A model generated the notes under the pieces. It was not told the origin of the DNA, did not search any database, and worked only from the letters and a program-made list of their open reading frames with translations. Of a stretch of DNA of 52,087 bases, positions 9,153-20,635 are shown piece after piece. The translations under genes and the position numbers were made by a program. Each line of letters begins with the position of its first letter. Positions within the stretch are counted from its first letter, which is position 1. The stretch comes from Cyanobacteriota bacterium (lineage in GTDB: Bacteria; Cyanobacteriota; Cyanobacteriia; PCC-6307; Cyanobiaceae). The DNA lies in NCBI GenBank assembly GCA_027620015.1, contig JAQCGH010000010.1, positions 1 to 52,087 of the forward strand. The letters are read 5' to 3'.

Positions 9153-10061
9153 ATGGCTCCGCGCTGGTCGCGCCCTGATTTCAGAACTGTCCTGCTGCCC
9201 GCTGCCCTCGGACTGCTGCTGACATTGGGGCTACCAGCCCGGGCGATCGTGCCCTATGTGTACGTACCCCAACGGCAGGAACTGGAAAGTGCCGGTCTGG
9301 GCATCGCCCAGGCGGCAGCTCGGCTGTTACGACTTGGTCAAGCCAGGGACGCCGCCAGACTGGCTGTACTGACGGTTCAACTGCTACCTGAAGATCCCCG
9401 CGGCTGGGTCTTGCTGGCGGAGGCCCAGCTGCGCAGCAACCAGCCGGAACGCGCCGCTATATCCCTAGCCAAGGCAAAGAAACTCGATCCACGCAACCCT
9501 GGGATCTGGTTTGCCGAGGGTTCACTGGCCCTGCGGGACGGCAAACCCAATGAAGCCATTGGCCTATTGGAGCAGGGCCTGAAACTGGACAAGCGCAACG
9601 CAGGAGCCTATTTCGATTTGGGCAACGCCCGCATCTTGCTAGGCCAGAACGACCAAGCCATCACTGCCTTTGAGCGCGCCTCTTCCCTGCGCAAAGGCTT
9701 CTGGGAAGCTCTTAACAATCAAGGCTTGGTGTTGTTCGAGCAGGGCAATACAAGGGAAGCCATCCGCCGTTGGCGCGAGGTATTAGCGATCAAACCAGAT
9801 GCGGCAGAACCAACCCTGGCCCTAGGCGCCAGTTTGTTTGCCAACGGTCCGGCTAATCGCAGCGAAGCTATCGAGTTGGTTGGCAAGGCCCTCGACAGAG
9901 AACCCAACTACGTGCTCGACAGCTACCAGAAGGAACAGCTCTGGGGATCGAAGCTGCGGAGCACCACCGCAGAACTTTTCAAGCTGAACGAACTCAAACC
10001 CGTGGTGGATCGGGCACTTGCTAATGCCAGCCCGGAGGGCGAAAACAGCGACGGAGAATAA
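9153..10061 (+). CDS. TPR repeat protein, exported or anchored
   Basis: About 302 residues. The N-terminal hydrophobic segment ending in LPARA looks like a signal peptide or anchor, so the protein probably acts in the periplasm, lumen or at the membrane. At least four tetratricopeptide repeats follow, for example WVLLAEAQLRSNQPERAAI, AYFDLGNARILLGQNDQAI and ALNNQGLVLFEQGNTREAI, indicating a protein-protein scaffold. The GTG at 9150 is directly followed by an ATG at 9153, which I use. Its position between queG and gyrA is conserved in picocyanobacteria; the partner is unknown. Confidence 0.85.
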   Translation: MAPRWSRPDFRTVLLPAALGLLLTLGLPARAIVPYVYVPQRQELESAGLGIAQAAARLLRLGQARDAARLAVLTVQLLPEDPRGWVLLAEAQLRSNQPERAAISLAKAKKLDPRNPGIWFAEGSLALRDGKPNEAIGLLEQGLKLDKRNAGAYFDLGNARILLGQNDQAITAFERASSLRKGFWEALNNQGLVLFEQGNTREAIRRWREVLAIKPDAAEPTLALGASLFANGPANRSEAIELVGKALDREPNYVLDSYQKEQLWGSKLRSTTAELFKLNELKPVVDRALANASPEGENSDGE

Positions 10062-10126
10062 ATAGGTAGATCTCGACAGCATCTGTAGGCTGAGCCCCAG
10101 CTTGCTGCCCCAGACCCCAACACCGG

Positions 10127-12640
<2,514 letters not shown>

Positions 12641-12650
12641 CTGGCTGTCG

Positions 12651-14138
12651 TTAAAGCTCTTGCAGCACCTTGGCAGCGATGCCAGCAGGCTCGAGCATCA
12701 GCTTGCTGGAGCGCACCTGCTCAGCCATTTCGATCGGATAGGCACCGTCAAAGCAGGCAGTGCAGAAATGGGCTGAATTGGCATGGGCCGCATCCACCAT
12801 GCCCTGCTTGCTCAAGTAAGCGAGCGAATCAACGCCAAGATGGACTGCTATTTCATCCAGGGTAAGGCGAGCAGCAATTAGCTGATCCTGGGTGTCCGTA
12901 TCTATGCCGTAAAAACAGGGATGGGTTACCGGGGGCGAACTAATTCGCATATGTACTTCTGAAGCCCCGGCATCCCGCAAGGCTTGCACCAATTTTCGAC
13001 TGGTGGTGCCCCGCACAATTGAGTCGTCGATCACGACGACGCGCTTACCGGCGAGCACATCTGGCAGGGGGTTGAGCTTCACCCTGATGCCCGCCTCCCG
13101 CATCGCCTGGGTGGGCTGAATGAAGGTGCGTCCCACATATCGGTTTTTAATCAAACCATCAGCAAAAGGGATACCGCTGAGCTGGGAGTAGCCAATCGCC
13201 GCAGGAATGCCTGAATCGGGAACGCCGATCACGATGTCTGCTTCAACCGGTGTTTCCCGGGCCAGGGCTTCGCCAATTCGCACCCGGTAGCTATAGAGGG
13301 ATTCGCCGAAAAAGCGGCTATCTGGCCGGGCGAAGTAGATCATCTCGAAGACGCACAGCTTGGGGGGCTGCTCAGACCAGCGGCTGCGGATTGGTTCGGC
13401 TTCGCCCGGACGAAAATTGATAATCTCGCCGGGCTCCACATCGCCATCAAAGGCGGCGCCGATGATGTCAAGCCCGCATGACTCACTACTTACCACCCAC
13501 TGGGCTTGCTCCCTTTCACCAATGTGGCCGAACACCAAAGGCCGGATTCCGTGGCCATCCCGAAGTGCGAACAGTCCCTCAGGCGTGCCAATCACCAGGC
13601 TGAAGGCACCGCGACAGCACTCGGCCGCTGCTCGAATCGCCCCATCCCAATCCAACCCGCGATTTACGGCCTGCTGAATAGCAAAGGCAATCAGTTCTGA
13701 ATCGGTTGTGGAAGTGAGCTCACTTGCAATAGCAGCAAGATCATGGCGGAGCTCCGCTGCATTGACCAAATTGCCGTTGTGGGCAAGGGCAAAAGGGCCA
13801 ATACGGGTGTTGAGCACCACAGGCTGAGCATTGCAAACCTTGCTGCTACCGGTGGTGGAATAACGGTTGTGGCCGATGGCTAAATCGCCAGTGAGGCGCT
13901 CCAGCAAGGCCTGATCAAAAACCTGGCTAACCAGACCCATGTCCTTGTGCAGCCGCAACTTGCCATCGGCATCAAACACGGCAATGCCTGCCGATTCCTG
14001 GCCACGATGCTGCAGGGCGTATAGGCCGAAGTAGGTGAGGTTGGCCACCGGTTGCCCAGGCGCCAACACGGCATAGACGCCGCAGGCTTCCTCGGGCTTG
14101 TCCGGACGCATCACCAGCACAGGCCCATCATCAATCAC
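12651..14138 (-). CDS. purF: amidophosphoribosyltransferase
   Basis: First committed step of purine synthesis: PRPP plus glutamine to 5-phosphoribosylamine. The N-terminal Ntn-hydrolase nucleophile is the cysteine of EEACGVYAV (residue 19), so a short propeptide must be removed. The PRPP motif is VVVIDDSIVRGTTSRK. Cysteines in LCVFEMIYFARPDS, THPCFYGID and FCTACFDG match the four 4Fe-4S ligands of the Bacillus subtilis-type enzyme, which predicts an oxygen-sensitive cluster. The start is GTG at 14138; an in-frame ATG at 14111 is the alternative. It follows purL by 9 bp, so the two are almost certainly one operon. Confidence 0.95.
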   Translation of the reverse strand: MIDDGPVLVMRPDKPEEACGVYAVLAPGQPVANLTYFGLYALQHRGQESAGIAVFDADGKLRLHKDMGLVSQVFDQALLERLTGDLAIGHNRYSTTGSSKVCNAQPVVLNTRIGPFALAHNGNLVNAAELRHDLAAIASELTSTTDSELIAFAIQQAVNRGLDWDGAIRAAAECCRGAFSLVIGTPEGLFALRDGHGIRPLVFGHIGEREQAQWVVSSESCGLDIIGAAFDGDVEPGEIINFRPGEAEPIRSRWSEQPPKLCVFEMIYFARPDSRFFGESLYSYRVRIGEALARETPVEADIVIGVPDSGIPAAIGYSQLSGIPFADGLIKNRYVGRTFIQPTQAMREAGIRVKLNPLPDVLAGKRVVVIDDSIVRGTTSRKLVQALRDAGASEVHMRISSPPVTHPCFYGIDTDTQDQLIAARLTLDEIAVHLGVDSLAYLSKQGMVDAAHANSAHFCTACFDGAYPIEMAEQVRSSKLMLEPAGIAAKVLQEL

Positions 14139-14147
14139 CGTGAAATG

Positions 14148-16517
14148 TCATTCTGCACGAGCGCGCTCGCCCATTCGCCGCGGAATGGCCTGCTCGTAGC
14201 AGGCTTCCAGTACCGCCAGGCTCTGATCCAGAAGGGGAGCGCCAGCTTGGCCAATTACCAGACGAGCAGCAGCTGTAACCACACCAAGCCGCTCGGCCGG
14301 CACTCCAGCAGCAGCCAAAGCCTGGTTCCATTCAACGGTCTGATCGGCCGGCACGCTCACCAGGATGCGGGCACCACCTTCAGCAAACAGGAGCCGATCC
14401 AGCCGGGAGGTGCTGGCAGAAATCTCCAGTTCAGCTCCAAGAGGAGTGGCGGCATGGCTAGTCGCGGTCATGGTGGCGATGCAGCACTCGGCCGCAGCCA
14501 CCGCCAGGCCGCCATCGCTGAGGTCGTGGGCTGATGCGACCAAGCCAGAAGCAATCGCCTGGCGCAGGAAACCCTGAACCAAAAGCTCCAGCGCCAGATC
14601 AATCTCGGGCGGGCGCCCTGTAACGGCTCCATGCAAACGCTCCAGATAGCTGCTGCCAGCCAAGCTCAAGCGGGGATCGGCCGGAGCCTCGCCTGTTTCC
14701 AGCGGCACCCCCAGCAACCAGATGGCGTCGCCGGCCGCACGCCAGGCCAAGCCGCGCACCTTCCCAAGGTTGTGCACCAACCCAACCATGCCCACTACGG
14801 GGGTGGGGTGGATCGGCTGCATGCGGCCGTCTGGCAGCCGAGTCTCGTTGTAGAGGGAGACATTGCCACCGGTAACCGGCGTATTGAGAGCTCTGCAGGC
14901 AGAGGAAATACCGCGACAGGCCATCGCCAGCTGCCAATAGCCGCTGGAAGTTTCCGGCGAGGGGAAATTGAGGTTGTCGGTGATCGCCAGGGGCTCTGCG
15001 CCGACGCAGCTGAGGTTGCGGGCGGCCTCAGCCACCGCAGCCATACCACCCCGCTCGGGATCGAGGGCTACCCAGCGGTTAGGGCAGTCAACCACCGCCG
15101 CCACGCCCCGAGTAGCTGGAGCCATAGCGCCTTCGCCCTGCTGGGGCCGCAGCCGCACCACGGCCGCATCGGCTCCACCTGGAGGCACCACAGTGTTGGC
15201 CTGTACATGGTGGTCGTACTGGCGGTACACCCAGCGCTTGGAGGCGATGGTGGGGTCGTCTAGCAGCGCCAGTAATGCCTCGTTCCAGCTAAACGACAAC
15301 TCAGCGGGGAGCTGGGTTTCACTCCAACTCCAGTGGGCCTGAATCTCGGCCGGAGGCTCGCTTAGCAATGTGTGGCGGTTTATCGGCGTATCGTCCGCAA
15401 GTGCACTTGCGGGTACTTCTGCCGCCACCGCGCCGTTCTGAAGCACGCGCACGATGTTTTCTTCCAGCACCCTGCCCACAACTGCTGCCTGCAGGCCCCA
15501 ACGAATGAAGCGCGCCATCAGCACCTCTTCCCGGCCGGGCTTCACCACAAACAGCATCCGCTCCTGGGATTCCGATAGCAGGTACTCATAGGGGGTCATG
15601 CTCGCCTCGCGGGCTGGCACGCGATCTAGATCCAGCTCAATGCCAAGTCCCCCCTTCGCGGCCATCTCCGAGCAGCTGCAGGTGAGGCCGGCGGCGCCCA
15701 TGTCTTGGGCTGCCACCACATCGCCGCTCTGAAAGGCCTCCAAGCAAGCCTCGATAAGTCCCTTCTCCAAGAAGGGATCTCCCACCTGCACGGCGGGGCG
15801 ATCATCTAGGGAGGCCGCGGTGAGCTCGGCGCTGGCAAAGCTGGCGCCTCCCATGCCATCACGGCCGGTGGTGCTCCCCACATAAACGACCGGATAGCCA
15901 ACTCCCTTGGCACCAGAGCAGACGATCTCCTCAGTTTCCATAAGCCCCAGAGCCATAGCGTTCACCAACGGATTGCCGGAGTAGCTGGGATCAAAGGCAA
16001 CCTCGCCACCCACGGTTGGCACGCCCACACAGTTGCCGTAATGGGCTATGCCGGCCACCACCCCCTCCATCAGGCCCACGTTTCTCTCGTCTTCCAGCGG
16101 GCCAAAGCGCAAGGCATTGAGCAGGGCGATTGGCCTAGCGCCCATGGTGAAAATATCGCGCAGGATGCCGCCCACACCCGTGGCAGCTCCCTGGAACGGC
16201 TCCACCGCCGAGGGGTGATTGTGGCTCTCGATCTTGAAGGCCAGGCGCTGACCCTCTCCCAAATCCACCACACCGGCGTTCTCGCCTGGACCAACCAGAA
16301 TGCGAGGTCCCGTGATTGGAAAGTCCTGCAGAAGAGGACGGGAGTTGCGGTAACAACAGTGCTCCGACCACATCACCCCAAACATGCCGAGTTCCGGCCG
16401 GTTAGGGGGACGGCCGAGGCGGCGGCAGATCTCCTCGTAATCAGCCTGGCTGAGGTTCTCCTTCTTAAGGGCATCGGGAACCGAATAGTCCGGTGCTTCG
16501 AAAGAGGCGGCAACCAC
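14148..16517 (-). CDS. purL: phosphoribosylformylglycinamidine synthase subunit PurL
   Basis: ATP-dependent conversion of FGAR to FGAM in purine synthesis. At 789 residues this is the small form, which needs separate PurS and PurQ subunits; neither is in the window. Visible motifs include [18 protein letters not shown] near the N-terminus, [38 protein letters not shown] and [19 protein letters not shown]. The start codon is GTG at 16517. It lies upstream of purF in the same direction, with 71 bp between it and the PRC-barrel gene. Confidence 0.96.
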   Translation of the reverse strand: MVAASFEAPDYSVPDALKKENLSQADYEEICRRLGRPPNRPELGMFGVMWSEHCCYRNSRPLLQDFPITGPRILVGPGENAGVVDLGEGQRLAFKIESHNHPSAVEPFQGAATGVGGILRDIFTMGARPIALLNALRFGPLEDERNVGLMEGVVAGIAHYGNCVGVPTVGGEVAFDPSYSGNPLVNAMALGLMETEEIVCSGAKGVGYPVVYVGSTTGRDGMGGASFASAELTAASLDDRPAVQVGDPFLEKGLIEACLEAFQSGDVVAAQDMGAAGLTCSCSEMAAKGGLGIELDLDRVPAREASMTPYEYLLSESQERMLFVVKPGREEVLMARFIRWGLQAAVVGRVLEENIVRVLQNGAVAAEVPASALADDTPINRHTLLSEPPAEIQAHWSWSETQLPAELSFSWNEALLALLDDPTIASKRWVYRQYDHHVQANTVVPPGGADAAVVRLRPQQGEGAMAPATRGVAAVVDCPNRWVALDPERGGMAAVAEAARNLSCVGAEPLAITDNLNFPSPETSSGYWQLAMACRGISSACRALNTPVTGGNVSLYNETRLPDGRMQPIHPTPVVGMVGLVHNLGKVRGLAWRAAGDAIWLLGVPLETGEAPADPRLSLAGSSYLERLHGAVTGRPPEIDLALELLVQGFLRQAIASGLVASAHDLSDGGLAVAAAECCIATMTATSHAATPLGAELEISASTSRLDRLLFAEGGARILVSVPADQTVEWNQALAAAGVPAERLGVVTAAARLVIGQAGAPLLDQSLAVLEACYEQAIPRRMGERARAE

Positions 16518-16588
16518 ATGCAGCTAGGCAAGATAACTCCAGTCTCGCCGAGCGAGCCTCATATCAATTCATATGTGTTGTACGAGGT

Positions 16589-17299
16589 TTAAATCCAGGG
16601 ATCTTCGTCTTCAACCGGAGGACCATAACGGCGGCGGCCAGGCGGAGGATCTTTTTCATAGGGCTGATCTAAGCCCTCAGGCTCCTGCCAAGGCTGATCC
16701 TCAAGCCAACCCTCCAGCCTCTCCTCAATTCGGTTTCCAGCCACCTGCACTTGATCGCGCCACCGCCGGGAACGGCGCAAAAACTCTTGCCTCACACTTG
16801 CCCGTGCCAAAGGCATGTCATCGATGCTCTCCAGGGCTGTAAGCACCAGGCCGGGCTGCTGATCAACGAGACGATCCAAGCTCAATCGCCAACGACTACT
16901 GCCAGGCAAGCGTGGATCACTTCGACTCACCAGATAGTGGCGAATACGGCCGCTACGCAACTCAATAGCGGCATCAGCCAGGGTACCGATCTGTTTTTGG
17001 TGGCGATCCAGTACAGCCGCGTCGATCAAGGTCGGCAGCTTCTCCAAAACACCAATCTCCGTTCCAGCTGGTTCGCCCTGCACCAGCAATTCCAACTCAG
17101 AAATTCCCCGCAATTGGTTAAGACGCCAAACTTCCCGGCGATTGCCAAAAGCCGACGGCTTTGAAATCCAACCCAACACCCGATGCACAGGAGGATGCAT
17201 CCACACCTGAACGCCCGCACCGTGATCAAGCCCATGATCACAGCGAACAGAGCGGCGCAGCAACTCACTCAGCAGCACCTGCTCCGGAAGAGGGGCCAC
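16589..17299 (-). CDS. PRC-barrel-like conserved protein next to dnaN
   Basis: Conserved picocyanobacterial protein of about 236 residues that always sits between dnaN and purL in genomes I know. The N-terminal half resembles two PRC-barrel modules: HRVLGWISKPSAFGNRREVW, then PTLIDAAVLDRHQ...IGTLADAAIELRSGRIRHYLVSR. The C-terminus is charged and low complexity. The start is a GTG at 17299, only 2 bp after the dnaN stop, so translation is probably coupled. PRC barrels occur in photosynthetic and RNA-processing proteins; no function can be given here. Confidence 0.8.
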   Translation of the reverse strand: MAPLPEQVLLSELLRRSVRCDHGLDHGAGVQVWMHPPVHRVLGWISKPSAFGNRREVWRLNQLRGISELELLVQGEPAGTEIGVLEKLPTLIDAAVLDRHQKQIGTLADAAIELRSGRIRHYLVSRSDPRLPGSSRWRLSLDRLVDQQPGLVLTALESIDDMPLARASVRQEFLRRSRRWRDQVQVAGNRIEERLEGWLEDQPWQEPEGLDQPYEKDPPPGRRRYGPPVEDEDPWI

Positions 17300-17301
17300 C
17301 G

Positions 17302-18447
17302 TCAGCTTCGGATCTGAACAGGCATCACCAGGTAGGTGAATTGATCACCTTCAGCAGGAGTCAAGATCGCCGGCGTAGTGGGGGCATTGCATTGCAAAAG
17401 GACCCGATCACAAGCCATTGCCTTGAGACCATCAAGCAGGTAGCGAACGTTGAAGGCGATTTGAATCGCTTCGCCCTCAATGGTTGCAGCAAGTCCTTCA
17501 GAACAACTGCCCACGTCCTGAGCATCTGCCTGAATCAATATTTGACCAGTAGCTGGCTCGGCACTGAGCTTGACGACATTGTTGTGCTGATCAGCAAGCA
17601 CAGCCACCCGCTCAAGAGCAGAAACCAGAGCGCGGCGTTCGAGGTTGATAGTGCGCGTGAAGCTATCTGGAATCAGCTGGCGGTAATTGGGATATGTGCC
17701 GTCGAGGCTCCGGCTTGTGAGCACCTGATCAGCCCAAAGGAATACCACCTGGCCGCGATCGCAGAAAAGGCTTAAGGGCTCTTTAGATTGTCTCCCTGAG
17801 AGAAGACGCTCCAGCTCACGCAGAGAACGAGCTGGCACGGTGACGGCAAAAGGCTCCTCGGCTTCGCTTTGCCCAGAGGAGGTTGCATGGGCAAGGCGAA
17901 GAACAGCGAGACGATGGCCATCAGTTGCCGCACATTCCAGATTGACTGGATCAAGACCCAGGTGCACGCCAGTGAGGATTTGCTTGGCTTCGTCGCCGCT
18001 ACTGGCAAAAAGAGTGGCACGCAGGCCTTTAACCAGGGATTCAGCTTCCAGACGTATTGGCGTACCGCTCTGTACTAGAGGCAGGTCAGGAAAATCATCG
18101 GCGGGCATGCCCCGCATCTGGTAGGTGCCCGAAAGGCTGGTGAGTTCCACCTGCTCAGATCCCTCAGAGCAATTCAGAGTGATCGGGCTATCACTCGAGA
18201 GACGCGAAACAATCTCACCAAACAACCGGGAGGGCAAGGTGATGGCACCGCTGGTTTCAACACTGGCAGTGATGCTGGTCTGGATGCCAAGGCTTAGATC
18301 GAAACCGGTGAGACTCAATCGGCCCGTGCCCGCATCGGCAGTGAGCAGCACGTTGGCCAGCACCGGATGGGTGGGGCGACTAGCCACTGCCCTGCTCACC
18401 AGCTGCAGGCTTGAGCTCAGTTCGGACTGGGAACAGACCAGCTTCAT
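17302..18447 (-). CDS. dnaN: DNA polymerase III sliding clamp (beta subunit)
   Basis: Ring-shaped processivity clamp of the replicative polymerase, 381 residues, with the three repeated clamp domains. Recognisable segments are MKLVCSQSELSSSLQLVSRA, RPTHPVLANVLL, ATDGHRLAV, SRSLDGTYPNYRQLIP and the C-terminal YLVMPVQIR. It begins at the ATG at 18447 and is transcribed away from the AT-rich intergenic region. In cyanobacteria dnaN, rather than dnaA, usually marks the replication origin. Confidence 0.97.
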   Translation of the reverse strand: MKLVCSQSELSSSLQLVSRAVASRPTHPVLANVLLTADAGTGRLSLTGFDLSLGIQTSITASVETSGAITLPSRLFGEIVSRLSSDSPITLNCSEGSEQVELTSLSGTYQMRGMPADDFPDLPLVQSGTPIRLEAESLVKGLRATLFASSGDEAKQILTGVHLGLDPVNLECAATDGHRLAVLRLAHATSSGQSEAEEPFAVTVPARSLRELERLLSGRQSKEPLSLFCDRGQVVFLWADQVLTSRSLDGTYPNYRQLIPDSFTRTINLERRALVSALERVAVLADQHNNVVKLSAEPATGQILIQADAQDVGSCSEGLAATIEGEAIQIAFNVRYLLDGLKAMACDRVLLQCNAPTTPAILTPAEGDQFTYLVMPVQIRS

Positions 18448-18855
18448 GACTTTTGTGCTGGGCAGCCTGAAGGCTTGATCAAGGGCAAGCCCACGTTTCC
18501 ATAGGGCGGATGATTCCGCAACATCGGTGATCCGTCCTGTGACTCTCTTCTAAAGATTGAATCAATCAAGTTCAAGAAAGAAATTGAATTAGCTGTAGAA
18601 GGGCTTGAGGAAAACGGGGAAAACCGAAAAAAGCTCTGCAATGGCTTGGTTTTGTTTGGATTAGATACTAGAAATAGTTTTGTAAAGCTGAGTAAAAAAT
18701 CAGGTTTTCCGCTGTTTACAGGAGCTGAGGAAAACTTTGAACCAAATAAGATTGCCAAGTGTGGAGGGTTTTTCTCCGTTTTTAGCTTCTTTCCCCCAGA
18801 CGCTCAGCAGACGCTTTTCTGATTGGTCGTTGGTCTTTGTCACTTATGGGGTGGC
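18448..18855. other. candidate chromosomal replication origin (oriC)
   Basis: This 408-bp gap between dnaN and thrC is the longest non-coding stretch in the window. By hand count 18541-18780 is about 38% G+C, while the flanking genes are near 60%. It contains four TTTTCC-type motifs and a perfect 13-bp palindrome, GATTGA-A-TCAATC, at 18555-18567. In Synechococcus elongatus the origin lies next to dnaN and its DnaA boxes are TTTTCCACA. The origin role is inferred; no box here matches that consensus exactly. Confidence 0.5.
18606..18734. repeat. TTTTCC-type motifs, possible degenerate DnaA boxes
   Basis: TTTTCCTCA occurs twice on the minus strand (18606-18614 and 18726-18734), each one base from the S. 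elongatus DnaA box TTTTCCACA. A third minus-strand TTTTCCCCG lies at 18615-18623, and TTTTCCGCT lies on the plus strand at 18705-18713. They cluster within 130 bp of AT-rich DNA. Chance occurrence in such DNA is possible. Confidence 0.4.
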
Positions 18856-19914
18856 TTAGAAACCCATTACCTCTGCCACCTTGGCTGTGTCCGCTTCAAG
18901 GCCTGTATAAAAGCGAGAGTCATTGTTTTCAATGGCTGTGGTTGGATCCTTGAGGCCATTGCCGGTAAGCACGCAAACGACGGTTGCTCCTTGGGGGACC
19001 TCCTGGTGGTTTTTGAGTAAGCCTGCGACCGATGCGGCACTAGCTGGCTCGCAGAAAACACCCTCGCCGCTGCCTAGCAGCTTGTAGGCATCAATTATTT
19101 CAGCGTCTGTGACGGCCATGAATTTGCCACCACTTTCGCTTCGCACTTTCAGGGCCTTTTCACGATTCACCGGGTTACCTATGCGAATCGCCGTGGCGAT
19201 GGTGTCTGGTTGCTCAACCGTGTGTCCCAGCACCAAAGGAGCAGAACCAGCAGCTTGAAAGCCCATCATTCGGGGCAGCTTGCGGCAATGTCCCTCTTTC
19301 AAGTACTCGTTGAATCCCATCCAGTAGGCACTGATGTTGCCGGCGTTGCCAACTGGGATGCATAGCCAGTCCGGAGCTTCACCAAGGGCATCTACCACCT
19401 CGAATGCCGCCGTTTTTTGCCCCTGCAATCGGTAGGGGTTCACAGAATTCACCAGGGTTACCGGGTATTTGTTGGCTACCTCCTGAACTATCGCGAGCGC
19501 CCGATCGAAGTTTCCCTGAATAGCGATCACTTCGGCGCCGTAGAGCAGAGCTTGGGCAAGTTTTCCTTGGGCTACGTAGCCATCTGGAATCAGTACGAAG
19601 GCCCTCATGCCGCCGCGGCGGGCGTAGGCAGCAGCAGCAGCAGAGGTGTTGCCGGTGCTAGCGCAAATCACCGCTTCAGAACCCGCTTCCTTGGCTTTGG
19701 AAATTGCCATGGTCATGCCCCGGTCTTTAAAGGAGCCGGTGGGGTTGAGGCCGTCGTATTTCAGATAGACCTTCACGCCTCGGCCGATCCGCTCGGAGAT
19801 CACTGGGGCTGGAATCAGGGGTGTGGAACCCTCCCGTAGGGTTATTACAGGTGTTCGCTCTGAAACGGGGAGCCAGCGCCGATAAGCCTCGATCAGCCCA
19901 GGCCAGTCCTGCAT
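18856..19914 (-). CDS. thrC: threonine synthase
   Basis: PLP enzyme converting O-phosphohomoserine to threonine. The PLP lysine is K63 in [11 protein letters not shown], followed by [16 protein letters not shown] and [12 protein letters not shown], which bind phosphate and cofactor. The start at the ATG at 19914 gives 352 residues, the normal length; an in-frame GTG at 19974 would add 20 residues. It is transcribed toward the presumed origin. A location beside the dnaN origin is typical of picocyanobacteria. Confidence 0.95.
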   Translation of the reverse strand: MQDWPGLIEAYRRWLPVSERTPVITLREGSTPLIPAPVISERIGRGVKVYLKYDGLNPTGSFKDRGMTMAISKAKEAGSEAVICASTGNTSAAAAAYARRGGMRAFVLIPDGYVAQGKLAQALLYGAEVIAIQGNFDRALAIVQEVANKYPVTLVNSVNPYRLQGQKTAAFEVVDALGEAPDWLCIPVGNAGNISAYWMGFNEYLKEGHCRKLPRMMGFQAAGSAPLVLGHTVEQPDTIATAIRIGNPVNREKALKVRSESGGKFMAVTDAEIIDAYKLLGSGEGVFCEPASAASVAGLLKNHQEVPQGATVVCVLTGNGLKDPTTAIENNDSRFYTGLEADTAKVAEVMGF

Positions 19915-19999
19915 GGTGGGACGGGCAGAAAAGGGGCCCTTGCTCAAACGCTGCAGAGAACGGAGCAAGGACACAATTTAGATAGTTGCTCTAGCGAAT

Positions 20000-20605
20000 C
20001 TACGGCGCAGCAGCAGGCGCGTCGCCGCGCAACCCATCAAGCGGTGATTCCGAGAAGAAACGCACCAGATCGGTGATTGAGCTTGCTTTGCTGAGAAGGT
20101 TCATCAAGGCAGGGATGCTCACTTTCATCTCCTGAGCGGGGTAAGCCCGCAAGAAAGAAATGGCAGATATCGAACCGTTGCCGTCAACAACACCCATCAC
20201 CATGGCGGAGCGCAGGGCTGGAAGTCCAGCCTGAGATGCCTTTAGTGGAGACACAATTACAGCTAGGCGCTGCAGGAGCGCTTCACCGATTTTGGTGTTG
20301 ATCAGCCTGCTCACCAGGACAACCGGCAGGCTTAACGACTGATTCAGCAGCTTGGCAATCTCTAGGGGATTTTGGCGGCCGAATCTCAATACATCAGCTA
20401 GCAGGCCACGGGCCTGCCCGGTCTTAGCCAGATGCTCCAGGTCGGCAACGGCGATGGAGCGACGAAAAGCACCGCTCACAAAAACTAGATTTTCTGCAGC
20501 GTCAGCACGCTGCAAGCTGACCGGAGGCCAGGGAAATACCAGGCTCAGGCCCAGAGCAATGGCTGCTAATGCCTGGCGTTTTTGGCCTGAGAAGGTTTTT
20601 TGCAT
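20000..20605 (-). CDS. DUF1400 family exported protein
   Basis: About 201 residues with an N-terminal signal peptide: a basic start, a hydrophobic core around LAAIALGLSLVFPWPPVSL and a likely cleavage near ADA. The rest resembles DUF1400, often found at the N-terminus of cyanobacterial alpha/beta hydrolases, with AENLVFVSGAFRRSIAVADL and LNQSLSLPVVLVSRLINTKI. The hydrolase domain itself is absent, so enzymatic activity is doubtful. It lies between thrC and the ABC1 kinase gene, all in the same direction. Confidence 0.75.
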   Translation of the reverse strand: MQKTFSGQKRQALAAIALGLSLVFPWPPVSLQRADAAENLVFVSGAFRRSIAVADLEHLAKTGQARGLLADVLRFGRQNPLEIAKLLNQSLSLPVVLVSRLINTKIGEALLQRLAVIVSPLKASQAGLPALRSAMVMGVVDGNGSISAISFLRAYPAQEMKVSIPALMNLLSKASSITDLVRFFSESPLDGLRGDAPAAAP

Positions 20606-20635
20606 GGCAATCAGCCTATGGCGATTACTTTTAAA

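Noticed and set aside
18444-18758. 104-codon minus-strand frame in the dnaN-thrC gap
   Set aside because: Ser/Phe-rich translation with no family resemblance, overlaps the dnaN start and lies in AT-rich non-coding DNA.
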